The notes under the pieces: generated by a model
Database searches by the model: none
What the model was told of the DNA's origin: nothing
What the model saw: only the letters and a program-made list of their open reading frames with translations
Program-made: the position numbers and the translations under genes
Part shown: positions 42,366 through 52,844 of the stretch, in pieces
Layout: every line of letters starts with the position of its first letter
How positions within the stretch are numbered: position 1 is the stretch's first letter
NCBI RefSeq assembly: GCF_004298145.1
Contig: NZ_SCRH01000006.1
Span: 44,735 to 108,734 of the forward strand
Source: Mycobacterium sp.
Lineage (GTDB): Bacteria; Actinomycetota; Actinomycetes; Mycobacteriales; Mycobacteriaceae
Direction of reading: 5' to 3'
Length of the DNA: 64,000 nucleotides

Positions 42366-43885
42366 TGACCACCGAACGGTTACGCGCTCGGGTGCGCAAG
42401 GCCTTTGACGCGATCGGCGTCGCCACCGGCCTCGGCGAGCCGGACGCCCACGGGTTGCCCGCCGGCACACCGATCACCGGCGAGGTGCTGTTCACCGTCG
42501 CACCCACCACCCCCGAGCGGGTCGAGCGAACGATCACCGAAGCGGCCCAAGCGTTTTCGGTGTGGCGAGCCACACCCGCCCCGGTGCGCGGCGCGCTGGT
42601 GGCACGACTCGGCGAGCTGCTGAGGACGCACAAGGACGAGCTGGCCACCCTGGTGACCGTCGAGGTCGGCAAGATCGCCTCCGAGGCGGCGGGCGAGGTG
42701 CAGGAGATGATCGACGTCTGCCAGTTCGCCGTCGGCCTCTCGCGCCAGCTCTACGGCCGCACCATCGCATCGGAACGCCCCGGGCATCGGCTGCTGGAGA
42801 CCTGGCATCCGCTCGGTGTGGTGGGGGTGATCACCGCGTTCAACTTTCCGGTCGCCGTGTGGGCCTGGAACGCCGCGCTGGCCCTGGTGTGTGGGGACCC
42901 GGTGGTGTGGAAGCCCTCGGAGCTGACGCCGTTGACGGCGCTGGCCACCCAGGCGCTGATCGCCCGGGCCGCGGCCGACGTCGGCGCCCCGCCCGCGGTG
43001 AGCTCGCTGGTGCTGGGCGACCGTGACGTCGGCGGGCTGCTGGTGGACGACCCCCGCATCGCCCTGTTGTCCGCGACCGGTTCGGTTCGGATGGGCCGGG
43101 ACGTCGGCCCCCGCGTCGCCGCGCGCTTCGGCCGGGTGCTGCTGGAGTTGGGCGGCAACAACGCCGCCATCGTGACGCCGTCGGCCGACCTGGACCTCGT
43201 GGTGCGGGCCGTGGTGTTCGCCGCCGCGGGCACCGCCGGTCAACGCTGCACCAGCCTGCGCCGGCTCATCGTCCACCATTCGATGGTTAACGAGGTGGTC
43301 GCCCGCGTCGTGGCCGCCTTCCGGCAACTGCGGATCGGCGACCCGTCCGCGCCGGGCACACTCGTCGGGCCGCTGATTCACGAGACCGCCTACCGCGACA
43401 TGGTGGGGGCGTTGGAACAGGCGCGCGCCGACGGCGGGGAGGTCATCGACGGAGACCGCAGGCATCCCGAGGTTCCCGAACGGCCGAGCTCCTACTACGT
43501 CGCGCCGGCCGTGGTGCGCATGCCCGCGCAGACCTCCATCGTGGCGAGCGAGACGTTCGCACCCATCCTCTACGTGCTGACCTACGACGAACTGGACGAC
43601 GCGATAGCGCTCAACAACGCTGTGCCACAGGGCCTTTCATCGTCCATCTTCACCACGGACCTGCGCGAGGCCGAACGATTCCTGGCCGAATCCGACTGCG
43701 GAATCGCCAATGTCAACATCGGTACGTCCGGGGCGGAGATCGGCGGCGCGTTCGGCGGCGAGAAGGAAACCGGCGGCGGACGGGAGTCCGGTACGGACTC
43801 GTGGAAGGCCTACATGCGTCAAAGTACCAATACCGTCAATTATTCCGGCGAGTTGCCGCTGGCGCAGGGAGTGGAGTTCGGATGA
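42359..43885 (+). CDS. pcd: Piperideine-6-carboxylate / aminoadipate-semialdehyde dehydrogenase Pcd
   Basis: A 508-residue aldehyde dehydrogenase of the antiquitin (ALDH7) type; Mtb Rv3293 is 494 aa. It oxidises the product of Lat to alpha-aminoadipate with NAD. Motifs: GVVGVITAFNFPVAVWAWN, LLELGGNNAAIV (general-base Glu), GTAGQRCTSLRRL (catalytic Cys) and GGAFGGEKETGGGRESGTD (cofactor/antiquitin loop, split). The ATG at 42359 is preceded by GAGGAGGC; a second ATG at 42365 is possible. It overlaps the end of the HglS-like gene by seven bases. Confidence 0.93.
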   Translation: MLMTTERLRARVRKAFDAIGVATGLGEPDAHGLPAGTPITGEVLFTVAPTTPERVERTITEAAQAFSVWRATPAPVRGALVARLGELLRTHKDELATLVTVEVGKIASEAAGEVQEMIDVCQFAVGLSRQLYGRTIASERPGHRLLETWHPLGVVGVITAFNFPVAVWAWNAALALVCGDPVVWKPSELTPLTALATQALIARAAADVGAPPAVSSLVLGDRDVGGLLVDDPRIALLSATGSVRMGRDVGPRVAARFGRVLLELGGNNAAIVTPSADLDLVVRAVVFAAAGTAGQRCTSLRRLIVHHSMVNEVVARVVAAFRQLRIGDPSAPGTLVGPLIHETAYRDMVGALEQARADGGEVIDGDRRHPEVPERPSSYYVAPAVVRMPAQTSIVASETFAPILYVLTYDELDDAIALNNAVPQGLSSSIFTTDLREAERFLAESDCGIANVNIGTSGAEIGGAFGGEKETGGGRESGTDSWKAYMRQSTNTVNYSGELPLAQGVEFG

Positions 43886-43931
43886 ATCCATTGTGGCCGG
43901 TGTCTCATGTCGTATGAGTACTATCTGACAC

Positions 43932-44594
43932 ATGCCGACCGCCCGAAGGCGTCTATCCCCCGAGGATCGGCGCGCTGAGCTGCTCGCTTTAGGGGCAGAG
44001 GTTTTTGGGAAACGACCTTACGACGAGGTCCGCATCGATGAGATCGCGGAACGCGCCGGGGTGTCGCGAGCCCTGATGTACCACTACTTCCCCGACAAGC
44101 GAGCGTTTTTCGCAGCGGTGGTCAAGGACGAGGCCGACCGCCTCTACGAGAACACCAACATGGACGACGTCACCGGTCTGACCATGTACGAGGAGATCCG
44201 GGTCGGTGTGCTGGCCTACATGGCCTACCACGAGCAGAACCCGGAGGCCGCGTGGGCCGCGTACGTCGGCCTGGGCCGGTCCGACCCGGTTCTGCTGGGC
44301 GTCGAGGACGACGCGAAGAACCGCCAGATGGAACACATCATGTCCCGGATCAACCAGCTGCTCGGCGCGCTCAACGGGGCCAGCATGGAACCCCACGTCG
44401 ACCGGCACCTGCGGGTGATCCTGCACGGCTGGCTGGCGATGACCTTCGAGATCTGCCGGCAGCGGATCATCGACCCCACCACCGACTCCGAGAAGCTCGC
44501 CGACGTCTGCGCGCACTCGCTGCTGGACTCGATCGCGCGGGTGCCGGAGATTCCGGACGAGCTCGGCGAGGCGATGTCCACCTCGCGGCTCTGA
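43932..44594 (+). CDS. TetR-family regulator (Rv3295-like)
   Basis: A 220-residue regulator (Mtb Rv3295 221 aa). The N-terminal TetR HTH is at about residues 14-60 (RRAELLALGAEVFGKRPYDEVRIDEIAERAGVSRALMYHYFPDKRAFF, shown as the family pattern in two parts: AERAGVSRALMYHYF is the recognition helix). The ligand domain is all-helical and has no specific signature. It begins 46 bases after pcd and is followed by lhr; targets are unknown. Mtb's Rv3294c is not present between pcd and this gene. Confidence 0.88.
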   Translation: MPTARRRLSPEDRRAELLALGAEVFGKRPYDEVRIDEIAERAGVSRALMYHYFPDKRAFFAAVVKDEADRLYENTNMDDVTGLTMYEEIRVGVLAYMAYHEQNPEAAWAAYVGLGRSDPVLLGVEDDAKNRQMEHIMSRINQLLGALNGASMEPHVDRHLRVILHGWLAMTFEICRQRIIDPTTDSEKLADVCAHSLLDSIARVPEIPDELGEAMSTSRL

Positions 44595-44636
44595 GCGCAG
44601 CGGCGTCATGTCGGTCCCCGTTGGCACTATGGATGG

Positions 44637-47600
44637 GTGAGCACTCGCGCTGATGCCGGGCCGCCCGGCCACGCCGACCCCCTGGGCCGGTTCAGCGCGA
44701 TCACCCGCGAGTGGTTCACCGGCACCTTCGCGGCGCCCACCGCCGCGCAGGGCGACGCCTGGAACGCCATCGCCGATGGCCACAACACCCTGGTGATCGC
44801 CCCCACCGGGTCCGGCAAGACGCTGGCGGCGTTCCTGTGGGCGCTGGACAGTCTGGCCGGCTCGGCCGACCGCCCGTCGGGCACGCGCGTGCTCTACGTG
44901 TCCCCGCTCAAGGCGCTGGCCGTCGACGTCGAGCGCAACCTGCGCACTCCCCTGGCCGGACTCACCCGCATCGCCGAACGCCGGGGCCTGCCGGCGCCGG
45001 ACATCAGCGTGGGGGTGCGCTCCGGCGACACCCCGCCCGCCGTCCGTCGCCAACTCGTCAACCGGCCTCCCGACGTGTTGATCACCACGCCGGAGTCGCT
45101 GTTTCTGATGCTCACCTCCGCGGCACGCGAAACCCTGGCCGGGGTGCAGACGGTGATCGTCGACGAGATCCACGCCATCGCCGCCGGCAAGCGTGGCGCG
45201 CACCTGGCGGTGTCGCTGGAGCGCCTGGACGCGCTGCGGGCGGACAAACCGGCCCAGCGCATCGGGTTGTCGGCGACGGTGCGGCCGCCCGAGGAGCTCG
45301 CCCGCTTCCTGTCCGGCAGTGGCGCCAGGGCACCGACAAGGGTGGTGGCTCCGCCGTCGGCGAAGACGGTCGAGCTCACCGTGGTGGTGCCGGTGCCCGA
45401 CATGGCCAACCTGGCGAACACTTCCCCGCAGGCGGGTGGTACCCCCTCCATCTGGCCCGATGTGGAGAACCGGCTGGTCGACCTGATCCAAGCGCACAAT
45501 TCGACTATCGTGTTCGCCAATTCGCGGCGGCTGGCCGAGCGACTTACCGCCCGCCTCAACGAGATTCACGCCGAACGCAGCGGCATCGAGTTGTCCACGG
45601 ACGCCAACCCGAAGGTGGCCGGCGGCGCGCCGGCGCACATCATGGGCTCGGGTCAGACCTACGGCGCCGACGCGATATTGGCGCGCGCCCACCACGGCTC
45701 GATCAGCAAGGAACAACGCGCCCTGGTCGAAGAGGACCTCAAGCGCGGGCTGCTCAAGGCGGTGGTGGCCACCTCCAGCCTGGAGCTGGGCATCGACATG
45801 GGCGCCGTCGATCTGGTGATCCAGGTGGAGGCGCCGCCGTCGGTGGCCAGCGGCCTGCAACGCATCGGCCGGGCCGGACATCAGGTCGGCGAGGTCTCCC
45901 GCGGCGTGCTGTTCCCCAAACACCGCACCGACCTGATCGGCTGTGCGGTCAGCGTCCAGCGCATGCTGACCGGCCAGATCGAAACGATGCGGGTGCCCGC
46001 CAATCCGCTCGACATCCTGGCGCAGCAGACCGTGGCGGCCGCCGCGGCCGAGCCGCTGGACGCCGACCTGTGGTTCGACACGGTGCGCCGGGCCGCGCCG
46101 TTCGCGACGCTGCCGCGCAGCGTGTACGAGGCCACCCTGGACCTGTTGAGCGGCAAGTATCCCTCCACCGATTTCGCCGAGCTGCGGCCGCGGCTGGTCT
46201 ACGACCGCGACACCGGAACGTTGACCGCGCGCCCCGGTGCGCAGCGGCTGGCCGTGACCTCCGGCGGAGCCATCCCTGATCGCGGGCTGTTCACCGTGTA
46301 TCTGGCCTCCGAGGCCGAAAAGCCCTCGCGGGTAGGAGAACTCGAAGAGGAAATGGTCTATGAGTCACGGCCCGGTGACGTCATCTCGCTGGGCGCCACC
46401 AGCTGGCGGATCACCGAGATCACCCACGACCGGGTGCTGGTGATCCCCGCGCCCGGGCAGCCCGCCCGGTTGCCGTTCTGGCGCGGCGACGGCGTGGGCC
46501 GCCCCGCCGAGCTGGGCGCCGCGCTCGGCGCGTTCACCGGAGAGCTGGCCGGCCTGACGCGGGAGGATTTCGAGGCCCGATGCACCGCACTGGGTTTCGA
46601 CGCCTACGCCACCGACAACCTGGCGCGCCTGCTCGACGAACAACGAACCGCCGCCGGGGTGGTGCCCACCGACACGACCCTGCTGGTCGAGCGATTCCGT
46701 GACGAGCTCGGGGACTGGCGGGTGATCCTGCACTCGCCGTACGGGCTTGGCGTGAACGGACCCCTGGCGCTGGCGGTGGGCCGGCGGCTGCGGGAACGCT
46801 ACGGCATCGACGAGAAGCCCACCGCCTCCGACGACGGCGTGGTGGTCCGCTTGCCCGACACATTCCCCGATCCGATGTCGGATACCGGGGAAACCCCGCC
46901 CGGCGCAGACCTTTTCGTCTTCGACGCCGAGGAGATCGAGCCGATCGTCACCGCCGAGGTGGGCGGCTCGGCGCTGTTCGCGTCGCGGTTCCGTGAATGC
47001 GCGGCCCGCGCCCTGTTGTTGCCGCGCCGGCACCCGGGCCGCCGCTCGCCGCTGTGGCAGCAGCGCCAGCGCGCGGCCCAGTTGCTGGAGGTGGCCCGCA
47101 AGTATCCCGATTTTCCGGTGGTGCTGGAGACCGTCCGCGAATGCCTGCAGGACGTCTACGACGTCCCCGCCCTAGTGGCGCTGATGGCCGGCATCGCCCA
47201 GCGCAAGGTGCGGGTCGTCGAGGCAGAAACGGCAAGTCCGTCTCCCTTCGCCGCCTCGCTACTGTTCGGCTACGTCGGCGCGTTCATGTACGAGGGCGAC
47301 AGCCCGCTGGCCGAGCGGCGGGCCGCCGCGCTCTCGCTGGACAGCACGCTGCTGGCCGAGTTGCTGGGCCGGGTCGAGCTGCGCGACCTGCTCGATCCCG
47401 AGGTTATCGCCGCCACCGCCCGCCAACTGCAGCACCTCTCCGCCGAACGCGCCGCGCGCGACGCCGAGGGCGTCGCGGACCTGCTGCGACTGCTGGGCCC
47501 GCTGACCGAGGACGAGGTGGCCGCCCGCGCGGGCGGCGCCGACGTGGGCGGCTGGCTGGAGGGATTGCGCGCGGCCCGGCGCGCGCTGACGGTGTCGTTC

Positions 47601-49286
47601 GCCGGCCGCAGCTGGTGGGTGGCCATCGAGGACATCGGGCGGCTGCGCGACGGGATCGGCATCCCGGTCCCGCTGGGGGTGCCGGCGGCCTTCACCGAGG
47701 AGGTGGCCGACCCGCTCGGCGAACTGCTGGGCCGCTACGCGCGCACCCACACCCCGTTTACCACGGCCGAGGCCGCCACCCGGTTCGGCCTGGGGCTGCG
47801 CGTGACGGCGGACATCCTGGGCCGGCTGGCCGGTGACGGCCGGCTGGTGCGCGGCGACTTCGTCGCCGCGCACGACATATCGGGGACGCCCGCCGGTGCC
47901 GAGCAGTGGTGTGACACCGACGTGCTGCGCATCCTGCGGCGGCGGTCGCTGGCCGCGCTGCGGGCCCAGGTCGAGCCGGTCAGCACCGCCGCCTACGGGC
48001 GGTTCCTGCCGGCCTGGCATCACCTGGTGGCGGCCGAATCATCGCGCACCCCAGGACATTCCGGGCTGGACGGGCTGATGTCGGTGGTCGATCAGCTGGC
48101 CGGCGTGCGGATGCCGGCTTCGGCGATCGAGCCGCTGGTGCTGGCTCCCCGGGTCCGCGACTACTCCCCCGCGCTGCTCGACGAACTGCTCGCCGCCGGA
48201 GAGATCACCTGGTCGGGCGCCGGGTCGATTTCGAGTAGCGACGGCTGGATCGCGTTGCACACCAGCGAATCCGCGCCGCTGACCTTGGGCGCGCCGGCCG
48301 GGCCCGCCGACATCGACCTGGGCGACGCCCACCGCACCATCCTGGACACGCTGGCCGGGGGCGGCGCCTACTTCTTCCGTCAACTCGCGCAACGTGCGTT
48401 CTCCGACGCCGAGCTCAAAACCGCACTGTGGGAACTGATCTGGGCCGGCTGGATCACCGGCGACACGTTCGCCCCGGTGCGCGCCATCCTGGGCGGCACC
48501 GGAACCCGCACGCGCGCGCGACCCTCCCAGCCGGCGCACCGGTCGCATCGCCCGCCGCGGCTGAGCCGGTACAGCGTCGCGCATGCGCAGTCCCGGCCCG
48601 CCGACCCGGCCGTCGCCGGCCGATGGTCGGTCCTGCCGGCCCCCGAGCCGGATTCCACGCTGCGCGCCCACTACCAGGCGGAACTGTTGCTGGGCCGCCA
48701 CGGCGTGCTCACCAGGGGTGCGGTGGCCGCCGAGGGCGTTGCCGGCGGTTTCGCCACCCTGTACAAGGTGCTGAGCACGTTCGAGGACGCGGGCCGGTGC
48801 CAGCGTGGGTACTTCATCGAGTCGCTGGGCGGGGCGCAGTTCGCGGTCGCGTCGACCGTCGATCGGCTGCGCGACTTCAGCGACGGCCTCGATCCGGAAC
48901 GGCCGGAGTACCGGGCGGTCGTGCTGGCCGCCGCGGACCCGGCCAACCCGTACGGCGCGGCGCTGCCGTGGCCGGCCTCCGGCGGCGAGGGCGCACGCCC
49001 GGGCCGCAAGGCCGGTGCGCTCGTCGTGCTGGTCGACGGCGAGCTGGCCTGGTTCCTCGAGCGCGGCGGACGTTCGCTGCTGACCTTCACCGACGACGTC
49101 GCCGCCCATCACGCGGCGGCGGCGGCGCTGGCCGACCTGGTCGCCTCCCGTCGCGTCACCGGGATGCTGGTCGAGCGCATCGACGGCGTGGCGGCTCTCG
49201 CGCCCCGCGCGGACGGGCCCGGCCCTCTGAGCGCGCTGTCGGAAGCTGGATTCCACACGACGCCACGCGGAATGCGGCTGCGCTGA
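44637..49286 (+). CDS. lhr: Large ATP-dependent DNA helicase Lhr
   Basis: A 1549-residue superfamily 2 helicase (Mtb Rv3296 1513 aa). The N-terminal helicase core (about 30-450) has Walker [13 protein letters not shown], the DEIH box [17 protein letters not shown] (motif III) and [12 protein letters not shown] (motif VI). A winged-helix and beta-barrel region follows. The C-terminal ~650 residues are the Lhr-CTD, which oligomerises. It is a 3'-5' DNA translocase active in DNA repair and induced by DNA damage in mycobacteria. It is next to the glycosylase gene nei, 2 bases downstream, so they are probably cotranscribed. Starts at GTG 44637. Confidence 0.95.
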   Translation: MSTRADAGPPGHADPLGRFSAITREWFTGTFAAPTAAQGDAWNAIADGHNTLVIAPTGSGKTLAAFLWALDSLAGSADRPSGTRVLYVSPLKALAVDVERNLRTPLAGLTRIAERRGLPAPDISVGVRSGDTPPAVRRQLVNRPPDVLITTPESLFLMLTSAARETLAGVQTVIVDEIHAIAAGKRGAHLAVSLERLDALRADKPAQRIGLSATVRPPEELARFLSGSGARAPTRVVAPPSAKTVELTVVVPVPDMANLANTSPQAGGTPSIWPDVENRLVDLIQAHNSTIVFANSRRLAERLTARLNEIHAERSGIELSTDANPKVAGGAPAHIMGSGQTYGADAILARAHHGSISKEQRALVEEDLKRGLLKAVVATSSLELGIDMGAVDLVIQVEAPPSVASGLQRIGRAGHQVGEVSRGVLFPKHRTDLIGCAVSVQRMLTGQIETMRVPANPLDILAQQTVAAAAAEPLDADLWFDTVRRAAPFATLPRSVYEATLDLLSGKYPSTDFAELRPRLVYDRDTGTLTARPGAQRLAVTSGGAIPDRGLFTVYLASEAEKPSRVGELEEEMVYESRPGDVISLGATSWRITEITHDRVLVIPAPGQPARLPFWRGDGVGRPAELGAALGAFTGELAGLTREDFEARCTALGFDAYATDNLARLLDEQRTAAGVVPTDTTLLVERFRDELGDWRVILHSPYGLGVNGPLALAVGRRLRERYGIDEKPTASDDGVVVRLPDTFPDPMSDTGETPPGADLFVFDAEEIEPIVTAEVGGSALFASRFRECAARALLLPRRHPGRRSPLWQQRQRAAQLLEVARKYPDFPVVLETVRECLQDVYDVPALVALMAGIAQRKVRVVEAETASPSPFAASLLFGYVGAFMYEGDSPLAERRAAALSLDSTLLAELLGRVELRDLLDPEVIAATARQLQHLSAERAARDAEGVADLLRLLGPLTEDEVAARAGGADVGGWLEGLRAARRALTVSFAGRSWWVAIEDIGRLRDGIGIPVPLGVPAAFTEEVADPLGELLGRYARTHTPFTTAEAATRFGLGLRVTADILGRLAGDGRLVRGDFVAAHDISGTPAGAEQWCDTDVLRILRRRSLAALRAQVEPVSTAAYGRFLPAWHHLVAAESSRTPGHSGLDGLMSVVDQLAGVRMPASAIEPLVLAPRVRDYSPALLDELLAAGEITWSGAGSISSSDGWIALHTSESAPLTLGAPAGPADIDLGDAHRTILDTLAGGGAYFFRQLAQRAFSDAELKTALWELIWAGWITGDTFAPVRAILGGTGTRTRARPSQPAHRSHRPPRLSRYSVAHAQSRPADPAVAGRWSVLPAPEPDSTLRAHYQAELLLGRHGVLTRGAVAAEGVAGGFATLYKVLSTFEDAGRCQRGYFIESLGGAQFAVASTVDRLRDFSDGLDPERPEYRAVVLAAADPANPYGAALPWPASGGEGARPGRKAGALVVLVDGELAWFLERGGRSLLTFTDDVAAHHAAAAALADLVASRRVTGMLVERIDGVAALAPRADGPGPLSALSEAGFHTTPRGMRLR

Positions 49287-49287
49287 G

Positions 49288-50043
49288 ATGCCCGAGGGCG
49301 ACACCGTCTGGCACACCGCCGCCGTGCTGCGCCGGCACCTGCTCGGTGGGACGCTGACCCGCTGCGACGTTCGGGTGCCGCGGTACGCCACCGTCGACCT
49401 CACCGGACAGGTGGTCGACGAGGTCGTCAGCCGCGGGAAACATCTGTTCATCCGGGTGGGGCGGGCCAGCATTCACTCGCACCTGAAAATGGAGGGCAGT
49501 TGGCGGGTCGGCGAGGGCCCGGTGCGGGTCGATCACCGGGCGCGCATCGTTTTGGAGACGGACGCCATCCGGGCCGTCGGCGTCGACCTGGGAGTGCTGG
49601 AGATCCTGGATCGCGACCGTGACGGCGGCGCCGTCGCGCACCTGGGACCCGATCTGCTGGGCGAGGATTGGGACGCCGCGCGTGCGGCCGCCAATCTGAC
49701 GGCGGACCCGGGCCGGCCGATCGCCGAGTCGCTCTTGGACCAGCGGGTGCTGGCCGGGATCGGCAATGTCTACTGCAACGAACTGTGTTTCGTCAGCGGG
49801 TATCTGCCCACCGCACCGGTGAGTGCCGTCGCCGATCCGCGCCGGCTGGTCTCTCGCGCACGAGAAATGCTGTGGATCAACCGTTTTCGATGGAATCGGT
49901 GCACCACCGGCGACACCCGGCACGGGCGCCGGCTCTGGGTCTACGGGCGAGGCGGGCAGCCGTGCCGCCGCTGCGCCGGCACCATCAACGTCGACGACTC
50001 GAAAGAACGGGTGGCCTACTGGTGCCCGTCGTGTCAGCGCTAG
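49288..50043 (+). CDS. nei: DNA glycosylase/AP lyase Nei (endonuclease VIII)
   Basis: A 251-residue Fpg/Nei glycosylase (Mtb Rv3297 255 aa) that removes oxidised pyrimidines. The mature N-terminus Pro2-Glu3 (MPEGDTVWH) is the catalytic pair and the GDT start is Nei-specific. The H2TH region includes [22 protein letters not shown], split by the family turn. The zinc finger is CRRC...CPSC at the end (residues 230-250). ATG 49288 overlaps nothing but follows lhr by one base. Its TAG stop shares the CTAG with the stop of the convergent lpqC. Confidence 0.93.
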   Translation: MPEGDTVWHTAAVLRRHLLGGTLTRCDVRVPRYATVDLTGQVVDEVVSRGKHLFIRVGRASIHSHLKMEGSWRVGEGPVRVDHRARIVLETDAIRAVGVDLGVLEILDRDRDGGAVAHLGPDLLGEDWDAARAAANLTADPGRPIAESLLDQRVLAGIGNVYCNELCFVSGYLPTAPVSAVADPRRLVSRAREMLWINRFRWNRCTTGDTRHGRRLWVYGRGGQPCRRCAGTINVDDSKERVAYWCPSCQR

Positions 50044-50957
50044 TCCCGTGCGTGCGCGAGGAAAAACTGGGCGATGGCTTCCGACCCGTCGAGCGCGTGC
50101 GTGGTGGGCCCGATGACGGCCGCGGGCAGATATTGCTTGCCGCCCGGCCAGGTGTGCCCGCCCTTGTCGACCTTGTAGAAGACGACCTCGGTGGACGCCG
50201 AGCATGTGGTGGAAACAAACCGGTGGACGACGGTGCCGTCCCGGACATCGGGCAGCACCTCCATCGACGGATCGCCGGTGCACCCGTCCACCGAGCGCCA
50301 CTTCGCCACCATGGCATCCGCCGAGATCGCGTGGCTGAGCCCGCCGCGACCACGCACCGCCCCACCCTTGAACGGCACCAGCGGGTCGGCGGTGCCGTGC
50401 GCTTCCCACACCGACACCGGCCGCGACGGGGCGCACGCGACACCGATACCCAGGGTGCCGGCCACCGGCGCCGCCGCGGCGAAGACGTCGGCCCGGTCGC
50501 AGGCCAGCCGGTTGGACATGAAACCCCCGTTGGACATCCCGGTGACGAAAACGTGGCCGGGCGCGACGCGGTAGTCGTTTTGCAGCTTGCTGACCAACCC
50601 GACGAGGAAAGCCACGTCGTTGATGTGGCGGCGATCCGCGGGCGAGGCGCCGCGCCCGTCGGCCCAGCTCTTGTCGTAACCGTCGGGGTAGACCACCAAC
50701 AGATCGTGGGCGTCAGCAACGGAGTTGAAACCCGTCAGCGCGCGCTGCGCGATCCCGGTTCCGCCGCCACCGTGCAAACTGAGCACCAGACCGACGGGGT
50801 CGCCCGCGGGGACGTGCAACATGTAGGTTCGGTCCATGCCGCCGGATCGGAACGTACCGGAAACGTCGCGAGCACTCGCCGCCGACACGTGCCGTACCCC
50901 GCATCCGACCACACACATCGCCACCACAGCGAGCCACAACCATCGCGTGTGCGGCAT
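50040..50957 (-). CDS. lpqC: Lipoprotein esterase LpqC (PHB-depolymerase family)
   Basis: A 305-residue lipoprotein (Mtb Rv3298c 304 aa). The signal peptide ends in the lipobox VVGC (Cys at about 19). The alpha/beta-hydrolase domain has [12 protein letters not shown] (oxyanion hole), the nucleophile in [15 protein letters not shown], Asp in [10 protein letters not shown] and His in KGGHTWPG. The family includes esterases, feruloyl esterases and PHB depolymerases, so the substrate is uncertain. ATG 50957 (MPHTRW) gives the signal peptide; the longer frame to 51047 was rejected. Confidence 0.9.
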   Translation of the reverse strand: MPHTRWLWLAVVAMCVVGCGVRHVSAASARDVSGTFRSGGMDRTYMLHVPAGDPVGLVLSLHGGGGTGIAQRALTGFNSVADAHDLLVVYPDGYDKSWADGRGASPADRRHINDVAFLVGLVSKLQNDYRVAPGHVFVTGMSNGGFMSNRLACDRADVFAAAAPVAGTLGIGVACAPSRPVSVWEAHGTADPLVPFKGGAVRGRGGLSHAISADAMVAKWRSVDGCTGDPSMEVLPDVRDGTVVHRFVSTTCSASTEVVFYKVDKGGHTWPGGKQYLPAAVIGPTTHALDGSEAIAQFFLAHARD

Positions 50958-51148
50958 GTTGTCAGGTCGCCGACGGCGCAGCGACGGACAGACGCCGGTA
51001 GCGCGTCGCCGAAGACGGAGCAAACGTTGATGTGGCACGCAGCGCATTATTGGTGATACCGCATCGGGTAACGCCGGGACGTGCGAGCATTCGGACTGGC
51101 CCCGCCTTCAGCAAGCTATGGCTCTTCTGTTCCACGGGAGTATCACAA

Positions 51149-51508
51149 ATGACGAGCACCCAGGTTCGCAAGCCCGGCCGGGCGCGGTCGCTCTTGGCTA
51201 TCGGCGTGGTGCCGGTGGCGGGGCTACTCGGCGCCCTGGCGACCTCGGCGACCGCGCACGCCACCTCTGCCGATGACGCGTTCCTCGCCGCGCTGAAGGC
51301 CAAGGGGATCAACTACGAATCACCCGATGCCGCGGTCAATTCCGGTCACACCGTGTGCCACGAACTCGATTCGGGTCAAACGCCGGAGCAGGTCGCCAAC
51401 AACGTGCTGTCCAGCAGTTCGCTGGACAGCTATCACGCCGGCTACTTCGTCGGCGTCAGCATCAAGGCGTACTGCCCCAAATACGCGGCGTCGGCGGCCG
51501 GGTCCTGA
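51149..51508 (+). CDS. DUF732 small exported protein
   Basis: A 119-residue protein with an N-terminal signal peptide (about residues 14-38; SLLAIGVVPVAGLLGALATSATAHA) and a mature domain of about 75 residues. The mature part reads DDAFLAALKAKGINY, VCHELDSGQTPEQV, and ends with a second Cys (AYCPKY), the DUF732 pattern common in mycobacteria. Two Cys suggest one disulfide outside the cell. Function unknown. The ATG at 51149 has GGGAG upstream; the frame is open upstream but has no signal peptide there. Confidence 0.88.
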   Translation: MTSTQVRKPGRARSLLAIGVVPVAGLLGALATSATAHATSADDAFLAALKAKGINYESPDAAVNSGHTVCHELDSGQTPEQVANNVLSSSSLDSYHAGYFVGVSIKAYCPKYAASAAGS

Positions 51509-51593
51509 AATTTACAGCCGATTGACAGGCTGGTGACGAATTCGCGGCTAAAATTTGAACATCCGAAACTAGTGTGACGAGCACAAGGCCAGA

Positions 51594-51821
51594 ATGATTC
51601 CGAAACTTTTGGTCGGTGTTGCGGGTGTTGCCATCGTTCTTGGCGCTTCCGGCTGGACCGCAGCATCGGCCAGCACCGACCCTAACCCCTTCAGCCATCT
51701 CAGCTGCGGCTGCGCGGAGTCAGATCCGCCGGGCAGCCCGGCCTTGCGGGACAACATCAATCGGGGCATCCAGCAGGGTCTTTCCGCCTCACGCGCCACG
51801 GCACCCCGGGTCACGCAGTGA
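51594..51821 (+). CDS. Small exported protein with Cys-Gly-Cys motif
   Basis: A 75-residue protein with a signal peptide (about 1-25, PKLLVGVAGVAIVLGASGWTAASA) and a short mature part: DPNPFSHLSCGCAESDPPGSPALRDNINRGIQQGL. The mature sequence, with its NPF, CxC and NRGIQQGL patterns, resembles a family of small mycobacterial exported proteins, but I know no function. It is transcribed with or after the DUF732 gene, 85 bases downstream, and is convergent with the CorA-like gene. Confidence 0.75.
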   Translation: MIPKLLVGVAGVAIVLGASGWTAASASTDPNPFSHLSCGCAESDPPGSPALRDNINRGIQQGLSASRATAPRVTQ

Positions 51822-51833
51822 CCACCTCGCGGT

Positions 51834-52832
51834 CTACAGCCAATCGCGACGCTTGAACATCACGTACAGCAGCGCCATCAGGACCAGGATCACGCTGGTA
51901 CTGGCCGTGAATCCGGTGGCCGTACCGAAGCCCGGGTAGGGAACGTTCTGCCCGTAAAAGCCGGTGATCGCCGTCGGCACGGCGATGATCGCCGCCCAAC
52001 CGGTCAACTTCTTCATGACGGTGTTCAACCGGGCGTCCTGCAGTGACAGATTGGTCTCGAAAATCGTTGTGACCATGTCGCGCAGCGACTCCGTCCATTC
52101 GGAGACCCGCAGCACGTGATCGTAGAGGTCGGCGTACAGCGGGTCGAGCTGCCGGTCGGCACCATCCGAAATACGGTGGTGCTGAATCGAATTGACCACT
52201 TCGCGCATCGGCAGCGCCACCCGCCGCAGGTTCACCAGATCCCTGCGCAACCCAAAGGTGCGGCGCGCAAAGTCACTCTTGTGCGAAGTGCCGTCGAACA
52301 GCTCGTCCTCGATGGCCTCGATGCAGTCGTCGAGGGTCTCCACCGCCGCGAAATGGCTGTCGACGACGACGTCGAGCAGGCCGTGCACCAATGCACCGAC
52401 ACCGTAGGCCTGGCCGCCGATCTCCTGCCACCGCCGGGTCACCTGCGTCATGTCGAAGTCGGGCGTCAGGCGCACGGTGATCAACCCCTGCGGGAGCACG
52501 AAGGCCGAGATGCGATGCATCGACAGTTTGCGCGCAGGAGTGTCGACGGTGTTCGTTGCGATGTCGGCGGCGTAGACGGTGAAGAAGGTGTGGGTTTCGT
52601 ACCCGGTGGCTTTGACCCGCTCGGCCGCGGCCACGGCATCTTCGACCGCCCAGTGGTTCAGGCCGAGTTCGCCGGCCAGGCCGCCCAGCGTGTCATGGTC
52701 GGGATTGCACAGGTCGGCCCACACCAGGGTGTCGGGCTCGGTGAGGTAGTTCGAGATCTCGCCGAACTCGAAGTCGTCTTGCGCCTTGCCGGCGCGCCAC
52801 ACGCGGCCCTGGATCTTCGGAGCGTTCTGCAC
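51834..52832 (-). CDS. CorA-family divalent-cation transporter
   Basis: A 332-residue CorA-like protein. A large cytoplasmic N-terminal domain (to about residue 265) has long helices, and two C-terminal membrane helices carry the selectivity motif as YGQNVP (about 300), where canonical CorA has YGMNF. Arg/Lys at the very end (KRRDWL) matches the basic tail. It is expected to be a pentameric Mg/Co or efflux channel; substitution of the Met by Gln leaves the ion specificity uncertain. Mtb CorA (Rv1239c) is at another locus. Confidence 0.88.
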   Translation of the reverse strand: MQNAPKIQGRVWRAGKAQDDFEFGEISNYLTEPDTLVWADLCNPDHDTLGGLAGELGLNHWAVEDAVAAAERVKATGYETHTFFTVYAADIATNTVDTPARKLSMHRISAFVLPQGLITVRLTPDFDMTQVTRRWQEIGGQAYGVGALVHGLLDVVVDSHFAAVETLDDCIEAIEDELFDGTSHKSDFARRTFGLRRDLVNLRRVALPMREVVNSIQHHRISDGADRQLDPLYADLYDHVLRVSEWTESLRDMVTTIFETNLSLQDARLNTVMKKLTGWAAIIAVPTAITGFYGQNVPYPGFGTATGFTASTSVILVLMALLYVMFKRRDWL

Positions 52833-52844
52833 CGGGCGATCTTC

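Noticed and set aside
43989..45923. 644-codon open frame on the minus strand across the TetR and lhr genes
   Set aside because: No motif, low-complexity His/Gly/Arg composition; both genes on the plus strand are strongly supported.
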